This document shows positions 17,273 through 21,379 of a DNA stretch of 21,379 nt, piece after piece; within the stretch, counting starts at the first letter, position 1; each line of letters opens with the position of its first letter. The stretch is from the NCBI GenBank assembly GCA_009731375.1, contig BJOX01000237.1:587407-608785 (forward strand). The letters run 5' to 3'. The position numbers and the translations under genes were made by a program. Under the pieces are notes generated by a model. That model made no database searches and had not been told where the DNA came from. It was given only the letters and a program-made list of their open reading frames with translations. Origin of the DNA: Paulinella micropora. Taxonomy: Eukaryota; Cercozoa; Imbricatea; Euglyphida.

Positions 17273-17284
17273 TGGCCATGGCCA
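17273..17284. repeat. 12-base perfect palindrome
   Basis: TGGCCATGGCCA, fully self-complementary. Confidence 0.9.
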
Positions 17285-17569
17285 TAGTACTAGTGCCACA
17301 GTTCCTGGTATACACGTAGCAATCAAACAATTAAGCAATTTATTTATTTATTTATCAATTAATCAATCTATTTGATTTATTTATCTATCTATCTTTCTTT
17401 TGGACTTCATACTAGTCATGGTGTTGCTAGCCATATGCAAGGCTCTCTTTAAACTCTTTCGCGCAAGCACTGTTTTAATAAAATTCTTTCTTTCTTTCTT
17501 TCTTCCGTTCTTTCTTCCTATCTTGGATTCTTTTTTGAGTAATAATTGTATACTGTAATTACATGTCAA

Positions 17570-17604
17570 GGGGGTGGTGGGGGGGGGGGGGGGGGGGGGC
17601 GGGG
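17570..17604. repeat. G-rich tract, G-quadruplex capable
   Basis: Five G, TGGT, over twenty G, C, four G. The long run may be length-unreliable. Confidence 0.85.
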
Positions 17605-17867
17605 TACATACATATATACATATGCGACAAATTAAAGGCGCTTGAGTAGTACTACATCTATAGCGCAGAAGCCTGATCCTAACATACATACATACATACA
17701 TACATACATACATCTATAGTGCAGAAGGCTGGTTGTCTTCACCTAGTCCAGGATGCGAGATATAACATACATACATACATACATACATACATGCCTGCAT
17801 ACATGCATGCTGCATACATACATACATACATACATACATACATACATACATACATACGTACATACAT
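17605..17867. repeat. (ATAC)n arrays flanking a duplicated segment
   Basis: ACATCTATAGCGCAGAAG at 17654 recurs as ACATCTATAGTGCAGAAG at 17710, with an ATAC array in between and another after (17765-17867). Confidence 0.88.
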
Positions 17868-18376
17868 ACCCCCTTTTTCCTCCTATAACACCTACTATTC
17901 TTTTTCCCCCACTTTTATCTCCTACACATGTATTTTCTCAAACTGTTGCATTCCACAACTCTTACGTATACATCCATTCCACAACCCATGCCCCCAATGT
18001 CCCTCTTGATTTTGCATTCATGGGGTGGTTGTATTGTCTGGTGTGTGTTGTATGGTTCCACTTTCGGTTCCCGGTGTTCTTCTATCGTACGCATCCACTT
18101 GACAATATGGTCATTTCCATGAAAAGGTCTGCCTATCTCCTGACCATCACTTCTGTTTTATGTTGCTCACCCTCATATTCCTCTCCCCTTTTACATATAT
18201 CCCTCCTACATACCCTTACCCACATCTATTCCATCTAAATCTCGGAAATCCTCGCGCAAATTTCACGCTTTATTACAAATACAGGTATTTCATATGCTAC
18301 ATATGAGCACAACTTGAGAGAGCATCAGCTGTGCGTGTTCTCGTAGAGGGCGGGAGGACTATGTGAGTCACTCCAC
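17868..18376. other. pyrimidine-rich unique region, no gene recognised
   Basis: About 500 bases of T/C-rich sequence. The plus frame 17753-18238 begins in the ATAC array and its rest is Ser/Leu/Phe/His-rich, as any T/C-rich sequence would be. TTTATT at 18269-18274 gives a minus-strand AATAAA. ACAAATACAG|GTATTT near 18283 resembles a splice site in either sense. Confidence 0.55.
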
Positions 18377-18477
18377 ATACATACATACATACATACATAC
18401 ATACATACATACGTGCGTACGTACGTATGCGTACGTACCTACATACCTACATAAATACACATACATACATACATACT
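18377..18477. repeat. (ATAC)n with (GTAC) block
   Basis: ATAC, then GTGC/GTAC palindromic units near 18411-18440, then CTAC/ATAC. Confidence 0.93.
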
Positions 18478-18680
18478 TACTTACTTTACTTTACTTTACT
18501 TTACTTTACTTTACTTTACTTTACTTTACTTGACTTGACTTGACTTGACTTGACTTGACTTGGCTGGACTTGACTTGACTGGACTGGACTGGACTGGACT
18601 GGACGGGACTTGGACTTGGACTTGGACTTGGACTTGGACTTGACTTGACTTGACTTGACTTGACTACTTTACTTTACATA
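18478..18680. repeat. pentamer field with symmetric variant order
   Basis: TTTAC to about 18530, TTGAC to 18560, TGGAC (via TGGCT) to about 18610, the 6-base TTGGAC to about 18648, TTGAC to about 18664, TTTAC to 18675, then ATAC. Confidence 0.95.
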
Positions 18681-18900
18681 CATACATACATACACACATA
18701 CACGTACGTACGTACGTTACGTTACGTACGTACGTAGGTACGTTGCGTACGTACGTACATACATACATACTGGAGATCTACTGTACATAAGATCTACTGT
18801 ACATACATATATACACATACAAACATACATACATACATACAAGCATGCATGCATCCATCCATGCATCCATGCATCCATCCATACATACATATAAAGCATA
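18681..18900. repeat. (ATAC)n with CpG-rich (ACGT)n block
   Basis: ACGT/GTTACGT at about 18701-18758, each unit self-complementary. Next a 16-base direct repeat AGATCTACTGTACATA (about 18774 and 18790), then ATAC and ATGC/CATC units. Confidence 0.9.
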
Positions 18901-18909
18901 GACGGAGTT

Positions 18910-19069
18910 NNNNNNNNNNNNNNNNNNNNNNNNNNNNNNNNNNNNNNNNNNNNNNNNNNNNNNNNNNNNNNNNNNNNNNNNNNNNNNNNNNNNNNNNNNN
19001 NNNNNNNNNNNNNNNNNNNNNNNNNNNNNNNNNNNNNNNNNNNNNNNNNNNNNNNNNNNNNNNNNNNNN
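18910..19069. other. assembly gap (160 N)
   Basis: Follows GACGGAGTT. Confidence 0.99.
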
Positions 19070-19414
19070 ACACAACGTAGTGATGTGTTGGCCTGATTTC
19101 TTTTTCTCAAACCGTCGATTTTTGAATGCTTCCATGCGCACTCCTCTTCTGCTCCTCTGCCCCTTCTCCTTCTCAGACTCTGCTCCCTTCTCCTCCTCCT
19201 CCTCTCCTCGGAGGCATATAGGTAGCTAGGTAGGTGTAGGTAGGTTGGTAGCTAGGTAGGTAGTAGGTGACAGCATTAGGACGGGCGGAGGAAGAGGAGA
19301 TAGCGAAGCAGCCTGGAGGTAGAAGCAATAAAGAAACCAAGACGGGAAGAACAGAGGAGAAAGAAGAAAGAAAGGAATCGAGAAGTGTTTTAAGCAATAG
19401 CTATTTGCAGTCCC
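19070..19414. other. unique region with pyrimidine then purine halves
   Basis: A strong CT-rich tract ending TTCTCAG (19171-19176) could be a 3' splice site. Then GGTA-type repeats (19218-19267) and a purine-rich stretch whose plus frame (from 19267) is Glu/Lys/Arg-rich (TALGRAEEEEIAKQPGGRSN). No gene is convincing. Confidence 0.5.
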
Positions 19415-19416
19415 CG

Positions 19417-19521
19417 TATGTATGTATGTATGTATGTATGTACGTATGTATGTATGTATGTATGTATGTACGTATGTATGTATGTATGTATGGTATGCAA
19501 GTATGTATGTATGTATGTATG
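19417..19521. repeat. (ATGT)n array
   Basis: ATGT with two ACGT units and a GGTATGCA slip. Confidence 0.95.
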
Positions 19522-19534
19522 CTAGCCAGCGAGG

Positions 19535-19770
19535 AGCGAGAGAGAGAGAGAGAGAACTGACCGGGGGGCTAGGTGAGAGGGTAGGGGGGAATGATACATA
19601 GGAATGATACATATACATACATACATACAAACCAGAACAACAACTGAAAGACTAGTACACTTTTCAAGTGAATGTTTGTATGTATGTATATATGTATGTA
19701 TGTATGTGCGTGTGTGTATTTATGTGTGTGTGTGTGTGTTGTGCCATGCAGCGACGACGAAATATACAAC

Positions 19771-19817
<47 letters not shown>

Positions 19818-19829
19818 GGGGGGGGGGGA
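19535..19829. repeat. mixed GA, ATAC, ATGT, GT, GA and poly-G patches
   Basis: GA 19537-19554, ATAC 19612-19628, ATGT/GT about 19676-19739, GA 19772-19806, then poly-G to 19828 running into a ten-base gap (19830-19839). Confidence 0.9.
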
Positions 19830-19839
19830 NNNNNNNNNN
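19830..19839. other. assembly gap (10 N)
   Basis: Immediately after poly-G. Likely a nominal-size gap. Confidence 0.99.
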
Positions 19840-19847
19840 TATTACAG

Positions 19848-19902
19848 CTGCGGTACGATAATGCGGCCGAGCGAAAATGAGCAGGAAGATCAAACCGGCA
19901 AG
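19848..19902 (+). CDS. candidate micro-exon 1, unknown product
   Basis: Bordered by TATTACAG on the left and AAG|GTTTATG on the right. After one carried-over base the frame reads CGTIMRPSENEQEDQTGK, open and not low complexity, and exits in phase 0. The minus strand is also open (PCRFDLPAHFRSAALSY). Only 8 bases separate it from a gap, so the acceptor's upstream pyrimidine tract cannot be checked. Confidence 0.22.
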
Positions 19903-20064
19903 GTTTATGCATACATACATACATACATACATACATGCATGCATGCATGCATGCATACATACATACACACATAACATACATAACATACATACATACATAA
20001 CATACATACATACGTGCATGCATGCATACATACATACACACATACATACATACATTATATACAG
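19903..20064 (+). repeat. (ATAC)n array, possible intron
   Basis: Begins GTTTATGC and ends TTATATACAG, so it would be a 162-base GT-AG intron composed almost wholly of ATAC/ATGC/AACATAC units. Confidence 0.9.
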
Positions 20065-20115
20065 GATGAAAAGGAAGGGCAGAAGAAAGAGCCTTGCCCT
20101 CGTATCCGTTGTCCG
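20065..20115 (+). CDS. candidate micro-exon 2, unknown product
   Basis: TATACAG on the left and CCG|GTAGCT on the right enclose exactly 51 bases, open as DEKEGQKKEPCPRIRCP. Entry phase 0 matches the exit phase of 19848-19902. On the minus strand the same bases are open too (LPDNGYEGKALSSALPFHP followed by GTATAT), so the strand choice is provisional. Confidence 0.22.
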
Positions 20116-20118
20116 GTA

Positions 20119-20252
<134 letters not shown>

Positions 20253-20262
20253 NNNNNNNNNN
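20253..20262. other. assembly gap (10 N)
   Basis: Between the CT and CA arrays. Confidence 0.99.
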
Positions 20263-20298
20263 ACGCACACACACACACACACACACTCTCTCTCTCTA

Positions 20299-20330
<32 letters not shown>

Positions 20331-20338
20331 TCTCTGCC

Positions 20339-20380
<42 letters not shown>
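20263..20380. repeat. alternating (CA)n and (CT)n blocks
   Basis: CA, CT, CA, CT in four blocks. Confidence 0.96.
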
Positions 20381-20382
20381 CG

Positions 20383-20441
<59 letters not shown>

Positions 20442-20501
20442 CTCTATCTATCTTTCTATCCATCTATCTTTCTATCCATCTATCTATCCATCTATCTATC
20501 C

Positions 20502-20586
<85 letters not shown>

Positions 20587-20663
20587 CCTACCTACCTACC
20601 TACCTACCGACCTGCCTATCTACCTACTTGCCTGCATGCCTACCTACCTATAAACTTATCTAC

Positions 20664-20750
<87 letters not shown>

Positions 20751-20779
20751 CCTACCTACCTACCTACCTACGTACCTAC

Positions 20780-20838
<59 letters not shown>
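20383..20838. repeat. (CTAT)n array with (CTAC)n blocks
   Basis: CTAT; a CTTT/CCAT variant zone near 20440-20500; CTAT; CTAC (about 20585-20606); degenerate CTGC/CTTG; CTAT; CTAC (20750-20781); CTAT to the gap. Confidence 0.96.
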
Positions 20839-20862
20839 NNNNNNNNNNNNNNNNNNNNNNNN
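20839..20862. other. assembly gap (24 N)
   Basis: Hides the junction between the CTAT array and the 5' end of C3. Confidence 0.99.

Positions 20863-21379
<517 letters not shown>

Larger units (their letters stand above)
17176..17569. other. unique region with palindromes, no gene recognised
   Basis: Contains the hairpins below, TTTA and TTTC short arrays (about 17339-17355, 17485-17505) and an AATAAA at about 17477. A minus frame (17381-17713) is lysine-rich because it crosses the TTTC repeat and is not credible. Confidence 0.6.

Noticed and set aside
17753-18238. 161-codon plus-strand ORF
   Set aside because: Starts in ATAC repeat and continues in T/C-rich sequence; composition explains the open frame.

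Overview
This is a stretch of eukaryotic nuclear DNA, not bacterial or viral. About two thirds of it is microsatellite or minisatellite DNA with unit lengths of 2 to 14 bases. Scattered between the arrays are short islands of ordinary sequence, at least two families of retroposon-like interspersed repeats, and eleven N gaps totalling about 1.3 kb. I cannot name the species. A tRNA-headed SINE, introns that would have to be packed with simple repeats, and very long GATA, ATAC and TAG arrays fit an animal or a large-genome alga or protist. No complete gene, rRNA, intact tRNA, CRISPR array or operon is present. Nearly all long open frames here are translations of simple repeats.

Layout. 1-2290: unique islands alternate with TTATG, CT, CTAT-type, CA, poly-C and AAC arrays. 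Several islands look like single exons (21-95, 332-586, 1399-1485 and 1721-1807). 2298-3222: a 0.9 kb hexanucleotide field with ordered variant blocks. 3349-5815: ATT/TTG arrays holding three copies of a tRNA-derived SINE (one complete) and two partial copies of a second repeat. 5914-7948: GTAT, GATA, GA and GT arrays plus a minisatellite carrying GC-box-like sequence. 7949-9341: a cluster of retroposon-like elements (D, C1, C2) embedded in GATA arrays. 9342-13590: the most unique part, with a TATA-containing minisatellite, a repeated splice-donor-like motif and a few weak ORFs. 13667-17175: a 3.5 kb field in which every repeat unit is derived from TAG. 17176-20115: ordinary islands, a pentamer field with symmetric variant order, and two micro-exon-like islands. 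20119-21379: CT and CTAT arrays, then a third copy of element C whose CTAT tail runs off the window.

Two themes tie the window together. First, arrays grow from the inside: a variant unit sits in the middle, flanked on both sides by its presumed ancestor (2825-2945, 18478-18680, 829-982, 14574-14789). Second, retroposons carry the microsatellite with them: element C has a constant end joined to GATA/CTAT and a variable other end, which is how 5'-truncated non-LTR retroposons look, and the SINE does the same with ATT.

All exon calls are by-eye calls from open frame, third-position GC and splice-like borders. None was tested by similarity search, and for several both strands stay open.
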